A stretch of 64,000 nucleotides of DNA from Undaria pinnatifida (GCA_012845835.1 JABAKD010000014.1:6855396-6919395), one strand, 5' to 3'; positions 35,832 through 49,242 are shown, numbered from the stretch's first letter. Notes: generated from the letters alone by a model not told the origin. Translations and numbers: made by a program.

Positions 35832-38800
35832 CTACCCTATACCAGCTCGGAGCTCTGCTTCTCCCGCTTTCACCTTTGAGCTCTTAGCTCTGCTGACACG
35901 GGCCGTACGGTTGGCGAAAGGCCTTCCTGGGCTGCTTCGCGTCTTCCGCGCTACGTAATCTACAACTCCCAAACAGCTCTTCTCGGAACGCATATCGGTT
36001 TTTCTCTTGGAATGTTTCTCTAAACGCGTTGTTTGTATTTTCTCTGATTTTTTTTCGGAACGCTTCTTGTATTTGTTGTCGGAAAATTTCTCGGATTTTT
36101 CTTTGGGATATTTGTCGAAAGTGGAATTTTTAGCGGAATTTGTGTCGGATATTTTGTCGAAACGCTTCTCCGGATGCATCTCGCATTTTTTCTCGAGGCA
36201 TTTCTCGGATTTTTCCCCGGGTTTTTTCTCCATTTTCTTCCCGCAATTTTTCTCGGAACGCTTCTCGGAACTATCTTTTGAACAATGCGTTACTTTGATA
36301 GGCGGAACTACCAATGTGACCGGGGCGTCTTCTACTACTTCTGCTACCCTTGACAATAAAACCTGGGAGTCACCCCTTTGCGACGAGAAGGTGACAGACC
36401 GGACGATAACAGGTTCCTCCTCCTCCTCCTCCTCTTCTCTCTCGCTCTTCTCAGCGTTGGAACTGTTGTCGTCGCAGTCTTCGGCCGGGCATACCGTGGG
36501 GAGAAAGGACGTCTCGTACGCCAGCCCTGCTTTCAAGGGGAGAGAGAGGGACGGCGAGAGGGACGGAGAGGGAAGGAGGGGACAAAGGAGAGCTGGGGAG
36601 ACGGGGGCGGAGGAGGAGGGGGGGGGGAGAGGAAGAGGGGTTTGAAACGGTAAACAAAACGAAAAAGGGTTCCATTAGAAAACAATGCGAGAAAACTAGC
36701 AGTGACGTTGACTAGCCATGTTCGCGAACAGTTTTTGTTTTTTGGGGTGAAAGGCGCAGAAAAAATAAATAAAAGTTCGCTTGAAATTGAGAATACGAGA
36801 GAACTATGTATGAAAAATTGTTCGCCTCCAAAGCGGAATACGAGAAACTGAAAGCGGCTATTGACTAGCCATGTTCCAAACAGAGGGGAGGGGGGTCAAT
36901 ACAGTAACAAACAGAAAAAATGGGTGGGAGCTTGCAAAAGGAAATACGGGAAAACCAAAAAAAAAACTGAGTAGTAAATATCGATATCGACTATCCGTGC
37001 TTGACAAGACGTGGAGAGGGTAAAACACAGTGATTATGTAAAAATGTAGCAGTGCCACACACACTGACGTTTTTCGATTCAACCTATTAACGTCGATCGA
37101 GCGTTTCTCACACGAAATATATACCGCGTTGGAGAGGAATGGGGGGGGGTCAGTCTCGAGCAAATCAAAAGTACAAAAGAAAAACTACAGAAAAACAAGA
37201 CGGAATATTGCTGCGGTAGTCGATTTTAGCAGTATCAAAGTAAAGCATGGTATTGTCGTGCTGGCCGTCCAACAATGATTGTCATAAACAGCTATTATTG
37301 CACAGAAAGAACAAACCCGTCCGGCGGAACAGATAGTCTATTCGTGCGTTTTTTGTATAATATACTAGATTGACTGCGTGTTACTTTTCATTCGCTACAG
37401 CAGCCAGGAAGGTCTAACTCGATTATACGAGGTACCCCGCAAGATTTCTTCATTCGCACTAACTTTCACTTATCACGAATACCGCATACTGGTTGTGCTA
37501 AAAATGGCCACAACTCATCGCGCTGTACGTACAACGCATGAAAGACAAGAAATGCTGCATAATACTTACCCTCTCCCTGCACGACCGATGCTTCAAACAT
37601 TCCCATGGGGCCACGCTGCTGGTCGACGATGTCCATGTCGTCAAGGTCAACATCACCGCCATCATCATCATCATCATCTGCTGTCACAGGACCTGAATAA
37701 TAAGAATAAAGAGGGGAGGGGGGAGACAGGAAGGGGGGAGGGAGGAGAGGGGGAAGGGCAGGGATGGGGGGAGCAGAAAGGAGGGAGGGGAGGGGGGTGG
37801 TGGGAGGGTAGATCAACTTTGGAGGGAAACTGCTGAAGTTTCCATCATATATTCAGCAATGGAACAACTGTGGAGTAAATCATACCAGGTGCCAGGTACA
37901 CGGTTGACGGTACTCGCCAACATCAAACCCATATCGATGTCGCTTGTGGAAATACTTCATCATCTATGTGTACCGGCGGCAATGAGCATGACCTGGGACG
38001 GGTACAGGACTAAAGCGTAACATTAGTTCAAGAGGTTCAAAACTAAAGCCAGTGAACACAACAAAGAAAAAGACAAAACGACACACCATACCAGGCCCCC
38101 CGAGGTAATAATTGGATTGGAAAAAATGCAGGACGATGATTACACGACGAAAGGATGAATTAGTTTTGTGTAATGAAAAAAGGACGTTTTAGTGGATCAA
38201 TGATTTACTATGGTTATAAAGTACCCCCCCTGAAAAAAGCACGTTTTTGGATATTTTTCACTCGGCTTTAGGGTACCGCCCCTGTTCAGGGAAAAAAATG
38301 ATATTTATTTCACTTGATTCTAGAGTACCCCCCCTGTCAAGGAATAATACATATGCGGAGTACCAAATTGTTTTTCATGTAAAGCACGCTGATTTACGCA
38401 CGCAAAATTCACGTTCCGCAAAACAATTTAACCTGTGTACAGCCAGGCGCAACAACACTAGTTCAAAATAATCAAACTCCAAGAGCCAAAATATTACGAC
38501 ACACACCGCGCAAACACCACCACACTTCAGCCACAAGCATCCCACCGATGATAAATCACTCACCCGCTCGGCACGATGGCTTTTCGACCACCAACCCTGC
38601 ACAGCTGTCACGGATGCCGAAGACCATGTCCATGCCGCCGCCACCGCCACCGCCATCATCCTCCATCACAGCGCCCGGAGTGCAGGGAACCTCGAAGGAC
38701 ATCTCCTCCCCCTCCTCCTCCGCGGCGGCGCTACAGATGCTCGCTGGCGAGGTCGTGGGTGCGCGTGCTGAAGTCGATGCAGTATCTTGCTGATACACCG

Positions 38801-41000
38801 CCGCTGATGCTGACGCCGATGCTGGCGTCGTGGATGCTGATGCTGACGGTGTGGACGATGATGCTGACGGCGATGGCGTGCTGTCAAGTTCCACGACGCC
38901 ACGAGCACTCGGCGTTGGCGGCGTGCTGCCAAGGTCCTCCACGGGCTTAGCACTCCACGGCACCCTAGCCAACTCTTCGCACAGGTCCTCAATGGCGAAG
39001 TCGAGCGAGATGCACTCATCATCGAAGTCCTCCTGGTATTCCTTGCGGATCTTGGCGAGCCTAACGATGGCGGGGGCAGCCGCAGTCTGCATAATGCCTC
39101 CATCCTCGAAAGGATCGCCGCCCGCCAGATAGGACTCAATCACCACGCCGCAAATTGCTTTGGCCCCCCACTTGAACACCTTGAGGCCTATCTCAGGCTT
39201 GTTTGGCGGGCAGAGGCCTACAGCGGTCGGGAGGTGGGTGAGGCATTCGGTCGGGGTAAGCTCTGGTGGAGGCCCGGCCGGCTCGAGCTCGACCGTGGCG
39301 GAGGAGAGGTCGACGAACTCGAAGGAAACCGCGCTGGTGTATTTTGGTTCTTCAAAATCGCTCGCGTCGTCGATTACATGGTAGTATTCGACTTCGTCAA
39401 CGTCGCTCGAGGAATCGAACTCGTTCGAGTTGTCGTCGTAGTCGGGTTCGTAAACGTCGCTCGAGCCATCGAAGCCGTTCGAGTTGCCGCAGTAGTCGGA
39501 TTCGTAAACGTCGCTCGAGCCATCGAAGTTGCTGTCATCATCATCATCATCATCTCGAGAAAATCCGCAGACATCACCACCACCATCACCGTCAAGAGCT
39601 TCATCATCGCCATCGTAGGAGTCGGAGGAGATGTCGGAAGCGCACTCGTCAAGATTATCATCGCCATCGTCGCAACAAGAGTCAGCGGAGATGTCAGGAG
39701 CCCCACCCTCCCAGCCCTCACCATCATCGCAAGAAGACCCAGCGGAGGTTTCAGAAGCACCACCATCGCCAAGATCATCAGCGCGAAACGAGTCGTCAGA
39801 GATATCGGACGCACGCTCGTCCCAACTGCTGCCATCATCGAAGGAGGCGTGGTCGGGCTCGAGATCACCATGGCCGTTGGACTCGTAGTCATCGTCGCTG
39901 ATGGTACACTCATGGTTGATGGAGTCGTCGCTGATGGTGGTCTCGTGGTCGTCGTTGTCGCTCGAGGTGTCGGATGCGTCCGTGTAGCGTACATCCTCAG
40001 CTTCGACAGTGCAGCACTCGTCGTCGCTGATGATGCTTTCGGCATGGTAGCCGTCGCCGATGGTGCTCTCGTTGTCGCCGTCAACACCGATGACGTTCTC
40101 GTCGTGAGAATCGTGAGTGATGGTGCTCTCGTCGTCCGAGTCGTCGTGGGAGATGTCGGATACGTCCGAGTACGAGCAGCGCCTGCGGTATGGGTACGAG
40201 GGTCGCAGGTTGGAAGGGCCAAACAATTGATCAGATTCATAGACGACGGATGCGAGGGCTCGCGCAGACTCTGCTACTAACTCGTTTGTTTGCAGCCGTC
40301 ATGCTGTGGATTGCTTCCAACACTACGTGTTCGTAGTACTTACAGAGAGGCATGCCACCTCGAGAACGAAAGAAGCCACGCGGAGGGCTGCGGCGCCAAG
40401 TGATCAGATCGTCTACCACACAGCAGTCTGGACTGAACGGCATGCCGACGAACACAGCAAACACATCTATTTTGCAAACTGCTCTTGAAATTTCCAAACT
40501 GCCAATGTCGCTGCCATGACAGAACACAGAACAGCACAGCAGGGCTGCCAATCGTCTTGCCTGTACTTTTGCAGGTCGGATGACGAGCCCTCGAACTTCT
40601 CTGGTGCAGTGCTGCTGATGCTGGTGCTGCTGGTGCAGCTGGCAGGGGCGAGCTCGGCTTGGGTTGCTACCGAAGTGTCGCTCTGCTGTTGTTGGGTAGT
40701 CTGGGCGGGTTGCTGCAGCCCGGCTTTGAAAACAAACAGAAAAGGTCTAGCCTCGCCGATGAAGGCAGCGCTGCTAGTTGCGGATGATGAACCCTTGGAC
40801 TCCTCTGACGCTGTGCTGCTTGTGCCGGTGCTGCCGATGCAGCTGGCAGGAGCGAGCTCGGCTTGGGTTGCCTCTGAAGTGTCGCTCTGCTGTTGTTGGG
40901 TAGTCTGTTCGGGGTGCTCTATCCCGGCCTTGAAAACAAACAGAAAAGGTCTAGCCTCGCTGATGAAGGCGGCGTTGCTAGTTGCGGATGTCGACGTCAT
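35832..41000 (-). CDS. Gene A (unit 3): unrecognised charged, low-complexity protein, five exons
   Basis: Same structure as the unit 2 copy, with exons 41000-40567, 40510-40344, 40273-38564, 37692-37570 and 36526-35832. These total 3,129 nt and predict 1,042 residues. Every length difference from unit 2 is a multiple of three: 204 bp more in exon 1 (a second 68-residue repeat), one extra codon in exon 3 and one extra Asp in exon 4. Frame-preserving differences in three separate exons support the coding assignment. Differences from unit 2 are otherwise few and scattered. Function is unknown. The acidic centre and basic tail would fit a disordered scaffold or nuclear protein, but that is inference. 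Confidence 0.72.
40570..40990 (-). repeat. Two 204-bp in-frame repeats in exon 1 of gene A (unit 3)
   Basis: The codons for SEARPFLFVFKAG and the following Gln/Thr/Ser stretch occur twice, 204 bp apart (the shared cagaaaaggt starts at 40,737 and 40,941). Unit 1 also has two copies (about 4,330-4,750) and unit 2 has one (about 19,045-19,265). Confidence 0.85.
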
Positions 41001-41287
41001 TGCCGCGGCGCGAAAGGAAGAATCGCAGAACAACGGGGGGACGTCAAGTAGTAGAGGGCGTGCGAAAATCTCTAAAGCCTTCTCCTTTGCCAGGTGGATT
41101 GGCACGGGGTATCGATCGAGTTGTGGTCACGTAGAACGCGCGAGCTGGTGCCCACGTGATCAGGACCCACATGGTTTCCACGGCCAAAACGCCAAAACGT
41201 TGGAACTCCTCGTCTCTCTCGCAGATGTTCCCGCTCGCCCATCATTTTTGCTTTTGGGCCAATCACATTGCTGGGTTTTGTAGAAAA

Positions 41288-41311
41288 TATTTATAGCTTC
41301 GCGCCCATTGG
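41288..41311 (-). promoter_or_regulatory. Candidate gene A promoter (unit 3): CCAAT plus TATA box
   Basis: Same arrangement as in unit 2: CCAAT at 41,311-41,307 and TATAAATA at 41,295-41,288, ahead of the ATG at 41,000. The 57-codon upstream reading frame is at 41,245-41,072. Confidence 0.45.
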
Positions 41312-43507
41312 TTTGTCGCAGATCGTGAATTCGACAACATTAACCCTTTTTGAGAAAAAAATGCAAACAAAACAACAAAACAGCAGCAGCAGCAGGGGCA
41401 ACGCACATATTGGCGCATACAACACACATACATCTAGATACTTGGATTGTTTATGGTAGGGAGTCCTATCGTTGACGCTTTTTAATACTGTAACTGGTAT
41501 GTTAGGAGCATTTCGTGGCGTTATATTGCGAAGAGTCTAACGTAAAGCTATACTGTATTTGGTATGTTAGAGACGTATCCTGGCGCTTTATGGGTGACTT
41601 GCCTTCTCAATAGCCCCCAGTTACTTTTACCATCGAACTTCGAAGCACGACAGACGGGACATGCATTCGCCGGGCCCATCTGATACAAGGTAGAGTGGCG
41701 TGCGTCTTTGCTAGTTAGTGTTGTGCCTTGCCAGGAAGCATGAACCGTGCTAAAGGGGGAGCCCAAACTATCCCGGGGTAGTGCGCGACGCTATACTGTG
41801 TAGGACGAGGTCGCGGCAATCGATTTCCACCACACTAAACTAGGGGCAAACGCTACTAGTAATATGGTCCTGGGGTCCTGGTAGATGGCACCGCACGCAC
41901 ACAGGTCACGATTGTAGTGTAGTATCGTGTAGGCTCACAGGCACAGCATGCATGCGGTAGCGCGGGTTGGGCGTCTTTTACGTGTTCCTCTCATGGTTAT
42001 GGTCATCTCTCGGGGCGTTGACGATGTGGGACGTTTCGCTCGGTCATCTGTGGTACGGCTCATCTCTGGCGAGAGGGAGGGAGGCAAAATAGGAATACCA
42101 AAAAGGAGCTTGACAAGTTGGAGAGTTGACCCTTTCTGCGGGAGGGCGCGTTTCAGAAGGTGAGAGGTTTGGACTATGGTGCTTGCTGTGGGGTGTTTGG
42201 GACGTTCGTACCCAGGTGCGTTTGGCATTGCATGGTCACATACATCTTCTTGTGATGCGTGCTGGGTATGTACAAGTATGATTATAATATAATAGTAATC
42301 ACTAATTGCACCAAAGCACCCGCAACTTTGGTTTGGTACATGAATGCGTGCGCCTGGATCCCGGACCCTGCGCATATGTTGCGTTAAAAATGCATGCATG
42401 CTGCATGCGATGTGCTGTTGCTGAGGGCTTGATTGTTTCATCGCTGAATGGCGACGACACCGCGTATCATATAGGCTTAGCTGTACTGCTATACCCGTGG
42501 TGAGAGAGGGGAGAGGCTTCGTGTCCTTTGGGCTGCCCCCTAGGAATTTTTTTTTTCCCTTTCTGTTCAATGTTTCCTTTTTTGTTTGGAGATCTTGGAT
42601 CTTCCGTGTTGATGAGGCCTACCTCTCTGTCTAGACTGCTGTCCCTCGTACACTTCCGTACTTGCCCTGTGTTGGCCTCCCTCGCGTGTTCCCTGAAGAC
42701 ACCAAGACACAACTGGTACATGAGATTGGTTTAAGATGGCTTACCTCATGGCTGACTGCTGGACACTAGCTGACAACACACTGCTGTGACCTCACGAAGT
42801 TAACGTACTCGTTGTACGGCCTACGACGTACTACGACACACCGTCAACCATCTATTTTTACGCGACTATATCTACGAGTATCGCATCTGCAGAGCTATAT
42901 ACAGCTACCGAGCTACGACTATACACCTGCAGCACTCGTGCAAGCAGCTATTCTGCAGAACCGCAGTAGATTGTAGAGCAGTCGAGGACCGCAGAGCGCC
43001 AAGCGCAGAGTGCGGAGTGCAGAGAAATTGCGGTTCAACCACGAACGCTTCGTTTCTCCCATCGTTTTTGGTGTAGCGACGAGCGACGTTGCAACGGGTC
43101 GACGTTGCGCTTGCGGCTTGCAACACCACGACGTTGCGGCTTGGAGACGACATCCTGCAGACACCGCGATGACTTCACACGCCCGCGAGATTTGAAGCAA
43201 TTTGCTGCACGTATGCGAGTAGCATGTTTGCGTCCATGTTTACATCTTTACTCGTCGTTTTCACAACGTGTGTGTGTTGTGTGTACACGCGCATCAGGTG
43301 TACCCGCGGACCCGTTTAGCACTGCACTCCCGACATGGGTACAAATTACTTGAACTTTAACGTGCAAAAAAGGAAAAGTACAAACTAGAGAAAGTATATT
43401 TTCTTGGGAATGACGAACCCTCGAAGGCCGTACAGTACCGGGGACCGGGGAGGCGGAAAGTATACCAAAGCGAGACTTTTGCTGCACACCGCTATGCATG
43501 ATGCATA

Positions 43508-43672
43508 ATGAGGCGGCCTGAAGTATTGTCCGTGCTGCTGACTGCCGCTGTCTCAGCGACGACCACTGCTGTTGAGAGCTTCCGGCTCCCTTCCACACCG
43601 ACGAGTCCTGGATTCGGCAGGCACTGCAAAGCACCAAGGATGGCGACAGCTGGCCGACCAGAAGGGCTCGAG
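43508..43672 (+). CDS. Candidate first exon with secretory or plastid-type leader (unit 3)
   Basis: Same frame as in unit 2, starting at the second ATG because the first reads ATA, and ending at the same GTGAGA donor in phase 0. The reverse transcriptase insertion lies about 340 bp downstream, in what would be the intron. Confidence 0.35.
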
Positions 43673-44011
43673 GTGAGAAACACGAATAAATGCACCAAGA
43701 ATGTGTTCCCGTGTTGAATGTGTTACCGGTGTTGTACAGCAGTACCTGTGGTACCTCGTGGTACAACTCGTGTCTTCAGTCTGTTCTTGCCGCCCACCTA
43801 CATCCTGCACAACCAGTACCAGTATCAGCATCCGTGCTTGTGCCTCTCCTAGAGGGACGATACTACACCACGTACATGTGCACCGTACACCACAGCAACT
43901 GACTATTAATATATCAGAGATGTACCATGACCACTTACTGAGGTTTGCAGTCAGCGTTGCCTGCCATGAAAAGCCAGTGGTTATGGTGCGTATGGTGTAC
44001 ATCTATGTACT

Positions 44012-45330
44012 ACCCCTGTACATGTGCTTCATCGATCTGCAGAAAGCGTACGACTCTGTCGACCGGGAACTGTTGTGGGAGGTACTCACACGCCTTGGCG
44101 TACCAACCAAGATGCTTACAGTTATCCGCAACTTCCACGAAGGCATGCGGGCTCGCGTGCGTGCGGATGACGGCGAGCACTCGGATTGGTTTAATGTCAC
44201 CCAGGGGCTGCGGCAAGGCTGCGTGCTATCACCGTTACTGTTCAACGTGTTCTTCGCTGCTGCGATACACGTCGTGCTGGTACGCTTCAGCAAAGACGAA
44301 AGCATCGTAAGGGATTTGGTTCACCTCGAAGAGGGCAGTGCAGTCGGAAAAGAGGAACCGTTGGCATGCGTGCAAAGGGCTGTGTGGGGCATGTTGTACG
44401 CAGATGACGCAGGAATTGTTTCGAAGTCGGCGGAAGGCCTTGCTAAAATGATGACAGTCATCGTGACTGTCTTCGAAGCAGCAGGCCTCACGGTATCGGA
44501 AAAGAAGACAGAGACGATGCTGCTACGAACACCGGACCAGACATCCCTCGCCCCACCGCTCGCGATCGAAGCATCAGGCCAGAGGTATAAACAGACGACC
44601 CAGTTTTTATACCTAGGCGGCATTATCCACGAAAGCGCTGACCTCTCGCTCGAAATCGAACGACGGATCCGTCTCATGCGGGCATGCCTCAAACGGTTTG
44701 GCCCGGAATTGTATGACAGGACGACCGCCCCGCTTAGTCTGAAAGTCCGCATGCTGAAGGCTGAGGTCATTGAGACCCTGCTGTACGGGTGTGTGACGTG
44801 GACCCTCAATGCGGACCACTTCGCCAAGCTCCGATCAGCCCACCACGAAGTCCTTTTGCGAGTCATTGGCTTCCAGCGCCGATTACGCACCGACCACACC
44901 ACCCTCTCGTACGCGAAGGCCCTCAGGATGACACGATGCGAGAGCATCGAAACGACCATCCGTAAACGGCGGCTCTTCTTTGCCGGGGCCCTGGTGCGAC
45001 AACACAAGGGGCGACTGCCCCGTCGGTTGATGTTCGGGACGATCGCTGGTGGGGAGAACCCGAAACCAGGCGGACAACTCAAGACTTGGCCTAGAGCCAT
45101 AGCTGAGGACCTTAGGGTGTTCAAAGCCAACGAGGGATCAACGGAACACTCCCCCTTAGTTTTTGGAGTTGGGACCGCGCTGTGGCCCACTGCAGCAAAA
45201 AAGGTGGGCTAGTGGTACCGGGGGGTCCTCGAAGCAGCTGAACGGTTCATGGGCAGGTGGCACGAGGATGAGGCAAAGCTGAGTAGACAGCGCCGCGCAT
45301 CCGCCGTGGGTGGTGTCGAAGGGAACGGGG
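44012..45330 (+). pseudogene. Reverse transcriptase fragment of the non-LTR element
   Basis: The open frame covers the RT palm and thumb. Motif A is [13 protein letters not shown] at 44,028, the next block [14 protein letters not shown] at about 44,205, the catalytic YADD at 44,397-44,408, then LTVSEKKTE and FLYLGG. The fingers region and any endonuclease are missing. After 45,150 the family-like C-terminus continues only by changing frame twice: [13 protein letters not shown] around 45,170-45,210, then YRGVLEAAERFMGRW from about 45,216. About 100 codons of host sequence before 44,012 happen to be open in frame and are not part of the protein. The copy is dead: truncated and frameshifted. Family: LINE-type RT of the kind seen in protists and algae. 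Confidence 0.85.
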
Positions 45331-46586
45331 GGAGGGGGGGCAGCAGGAGGGGTAGAAGGAACACCGCACAAGGGTATGGGGGCAGGGGGGGGGACAGGAG
45401 GAGTAGAAGGGAAACCGCGGTAGATGAAAGTAGGAAGGAGACCGCAGACAGGGTAGCAAGGTACCAGGCCGACTAGTAGGTGGAACCTTTCTATCTATGC
45501 CACTCGTACCGCCAACTGCTGCAGCTGCTCGGAATGTGATGTCTTGGTACTTTGATTTTTCCGTGAATTTCTTTTTTCTTTCTTTCTTTCTTTTTTTTTT
45601 TTTTTTTTTTTTTTTTTCTTTCCCCTCCTTATCCTTATGAAGGGAGTCTTGCATGGTGGGTAGGTGACGAGCCTGTTTTATTTGGCCCTCCCAGTCTTCC
45701 TTCTTTTACTTGTTTCTTTTTTCCGGGGTATTTTTTCCCTTTCTTTCCCCCTTGCATGTCCATTTTGGCTCATGCTCGGGGTATGTTTCTATCTCCCGTG
45801 CTTTGGCTCCCCTTTTTATTTATTTATTTATTTATTTATTTTGTCTTGGTTTCTTTCGTTGTTTCTCTCTTTTACAAGGTATTTTGGTTTAATGAGAAGA
45901 ACACAAAGGGGGGAGGGGGGGAAACAGGAGGAGTAGAAGGAAAGCCGTCCAAGGGAATGGGGGCAGGGGGGGCAACAGGAGGAATAGAAGGGAGACCGCG
46001 GTGGACGAAGGCAGGAAGGAGATGGCAGACAGGGTAGCAAGGTACCAGGCCGACTAGAAGGTACATAGCACTCTTCGTCTTTTTCTGGGGTATTTTTTTC
46101 CCCTTTGTTCCCTCCTTGCGTGTCCAGTTTTTTGGCTCGTGTTCGGATTATCTTATTTTGGTTTTACTTTACTTTATTTTATTTCATTTTATTATGTTTC
46201 TTTTCCGAGCTTTGGCTCTCCTTTCCGGTTGGGTTGTTTCTTCGATTTCCCCTTCATTTTGTTTGTTTCATTTTTTGTTTTATTTTTATCTTTGTTTTTA
46301 TTTGTTTTCTTATTTTGTTTTTGTTTTTTTTTTTGTTTTTGTTTTTGTTTATTTCGTATTGCTCTCTTCCAATGTATTTCTGTTGCTGAGGTATGTATGT
46401 TGTGCCTGTCGTACCCAGTACCAGGGCATGACATTGCGTTGTCGAATGCATTACGATGCATTATCTCTGTGTCGTGGCTTGTGACCACAGAGCTGATCTT
46501 TCTAGGGTGAAGAATCAGTACGGACACTGGGTGTGCTGGATGTCGACGAGTAGAAGAACGGTTTAATGTGAAGAACACACACACAC
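44012..46586 (+). mobile_element. 5'-truncated non-LTR retrotransposon inserted in unit 3
   Basis: Unit 2 has an uninterrupted site at about 22,372 where unit 3 holds about 2.58 kb of extra sequence. The insertion starts inside the reverse transcriptase domain, with no endonuclease or early RT motifs. It ends in a short AC repeat just before the unit sequence resumes. ACT is present at both edges, a 3-bp duplication or microhomology. The 3' part (45,330-46,586) is untranslated, with T-rich and TTTA-repeat stretches and two related G/A-rich blocks (45,320-45,480 and 45,905-46,070) that both end in the same sequence around GGTACCAGGCCGACTAG. Confidence 0.85.
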
Positions 46587-48017
46587 ACTGCTGAAATATG
46601 AGCACAATCCGAAGTTCATCTACCGCGGATGTACTCAAGCGTTGCAATCCCTTTCTTAATCAGCGCTGCCCCAAGCAGGCGAAATTATTACCTGGTATGG
46701 CTCTTCTCCCCTGGAACTGGGAATGTGTACCATACCATGACTTCACGAGTCGAAACCCATAATTTCCATAAAGCAAGAAAAATAGGAGAGAAAGCACAAT
46801 CCAGCCGGGAAGCTCTGTGGTCACACACTAAAAGACAGCTACGACAGATATTATAAAAAATGAAAATACACTCCAGATATGTACGAGTCGTAGTGGCCGT
46901 GCGCGATCGGAGTATCACACACAGCTTGCAAAGATGAGTTTCGACAAAATATTCGATCTCACAGCTGGAGTGTATTTAATTTTTATAATATGTAGTGGCC
47001 GTGCAGCGCCAAACAAACGCAATGAGTACGAGGGCGAAACGCCAGCAAGCCAGCACACCAAACTACGCAACGAAGAAAGAAACGAATAAAATGGAAGAAA
47101 CAAAAAAGGGAAAATGGAAAAAAAGAGGGCAAAGGAACAGAGGCGGGGGGGAAGAAGAGCTACGCAGGAAAGAATAAAAGCGAAAAGCACGAATAAAAAA
47201 TACGGTCAGTGTTGTGATGTGTGCTCTATGCTATCAATACCACTACTTGTATTAATAGGATAATATATTATTACGTGCTGATTGTTGCTGTTCTGTTGCA
47301 CGTAGAACTACCGTAAATGATGAGGTATACCACACCCCCGGTGATAATGTTTGGTGCATCCGAAAACTTCCTCCCCTGGTTTATTTTAATCCGGGGCAGG
47401 ATATATAACATACCCCGGTGATAAAGTGGGTGATTGTTTTGGGATTTGATAAAGCGTACCATCATCACCGGTGTGGTTTTCTGTATGCATGCATTCATTG
47501 CACGTATGAAAGATACCGTGGTACTGGAGGTACCTTTGCCGGTCTCAACCCCAAACCATGCCAGGTGGACAGGTGGATGATGCCTTCACCGACCTCCACC
47601 CACAAAAGTAATACGCAGGTACCAGATAAAACACCGAACACATTTAACTTTGTAGACGGCGTTGGGCTGTTTTCTGTGCTCTTGTGCTTTTGTTTTACAA
47701 ATCTCGAGAGGGCGTAGCTCGAGAGGGCGTTCAACCAGCCCAAATGTAGCCCTTGTTGTTGTTGTTGTTCTCACATTAACTCGCATAATCAAGTCACTGC
47801 TCGCGCCTGGAAAAACCGACTTACACCGCTTGCGACCCAAGAAAGACTACCACGTATATATTGCACGTAGTACCTATCACTACGCAAACGCACGACAGAC
47901 GCAAGTCAATTGGAAAAAATGAAACAAAGAAGAGATAAAGAAAGCGAGAAACGAAAAAGGAAAGGGAAGAAAAGAAAAGAAAAGAAAAACAACACTAGCC
48001 CACGCTAAGGGTCGGTC

Positions 48018-48144
48018 CTAACGATACGTACAGCGCTTCAGTTTTTGATGGAATTTCGGCGTTTTACCGAAATCTGCGAAAGGTAAATCTTCACGAGTAC
48101 GAACCTCAATTGGTTCGCAAAACAATCGTCCACCCGGCACAGAA
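48018..48144 (-). CDS. Candidate terminal exon, minus strand (unit 3)
   Basis: Counterpart of the exon at 23,923-23,797, with the same acceptor, length and reading frame. A 1-bp difference lies about 60 bp upstream, in the presumed intron. No function is recognised. Confidence 0.35.
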
Positions 48145-49111
48145 CTGTCACCATAGCAGCAACGCTCGCGGAAGACACCCGCGTGGTTGTCCCAGTGAGT
48201 TGGCCTTACTCGTAGGCACGTGTCGGTGCCTTGGGGAGTGAAATCCATCCCCAACTCTTCGCACTACCACGCCGACGAGATAAAAGTTTCAGTTATTGCC
48301 GTCAGCGAGCTCGTTCGGTTGGCCGCCTCGGTGCGATCACTTTGTCAAGTCGACGACGCGAGCTCAGAAGCTCACTGCGCCTTCTGCAATCAGCCATGAC
48401 CTGCCAATGACCTTGGGAACGACCCTGCTGAGTCTCGTGCGCTCGCGAGTGGTGGCACAACCCGAGCGGTGTCGCTGCCCAATCCTCTACGCCCTTGTAC
48501 CTAAATTGTAGTTTTTTCCCTTGAAAGAACTGAAAAACTTAAACGCCAGTTTTGGCGGGGGATGAAAAATGTAGGTTTTTCCCGAAATTATTTCGTGAAA
48601 ATCCGAAGCTTTCGGTAAAAAACGAAATGATGGCTTCGTTAGAAACGACCCTAAGGCTCTGACTCGAGGGCAACTTCGCGGCGCGTTTTGGAAAATCCGC
48701 GAAAAATGTGCGGACCACCTCAAAACTCGAACTACTCCTGTACATCTGGTGCTTTATCTCGTATAGTATGTGGGTGGAGAACATGCTGTACATGCTACAC
48801 AGAGCTCGTTCCATGCACGACCCGACCCGACCCGCGAAAAGCCCTGATTGTCTAAAAACAGCACGAGTGTCGTACAGGTACTTGCGTTGCAGTTCGGACG
48901 CATCCCCTATCCCCTGCTACCCATCGCAAACATTGTGGCACTCCGAACCAAGCCCTCAATGTGTTCGTGCATCGCTCGCATTCCAGTCCCCCTTCCCCTC
49001 TCCCTTCCCATCCACCCTTCTCCCCCCACGCCTTTCCTCTGCCGCTCCCCGCTCCCGCCCCGCCCCCTCCCACACGAAACCTCGTCGCTGAAGCCCTTCT
49101 ACTGCGCTAAG

Positions 49112-49242
49112 GGAACCTCGGCGTGTTCGGGGCCTGGCGAAACGCCATTGAGTTCAACTCTATCCCTTCCATAAGCGACAACGTTCCTGGGGTCTACGCG
49201 AAGATGAAGCTAAGGGTGCAGCTCGTCGCTCCGGTGCCCGAG
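49112..49242 (+). CDS. Candidate internal exon (unit 3), unrecognised
   Basis: Counterpart of 24,892-25,022, with the same length, phases and upstream pyrimidine tract. The only difference noticed is in the first codon. A T-run length change follows the donor. Confidence 0.4.

Larger units (their letters stand above)
14742..36261. repeat. Tandem unit 2 of the array, complete (21,520 bp)
   Basis: This is the only complete and ungapped unit. The period is fixed by the match of 14,742 to 36,262. It holds most of gene A, the plus-strand exon candidates at 21.9, 24.9 and 26.0 kb, gene B at 27.8-29.0 kb, and 5 kb of mostly non-coding repeats before the next gene A. The unit start is simply the window start, so the real duplication breakpoint is not known. 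The last exon of gene A crosses the drawn 1/2 boundary. It lacks the reverse transcriptase insertion of unit 3 and carries a private 81-bp poly(T) insertion. Confidence 0.93.

Noticed and set aside
43701-44011. First ~100 codons of the reverse transcriptase frame
   Set aside because: The same bases occur in unit 2 without the insertion, so they are host sequence that happens to be open in frame.
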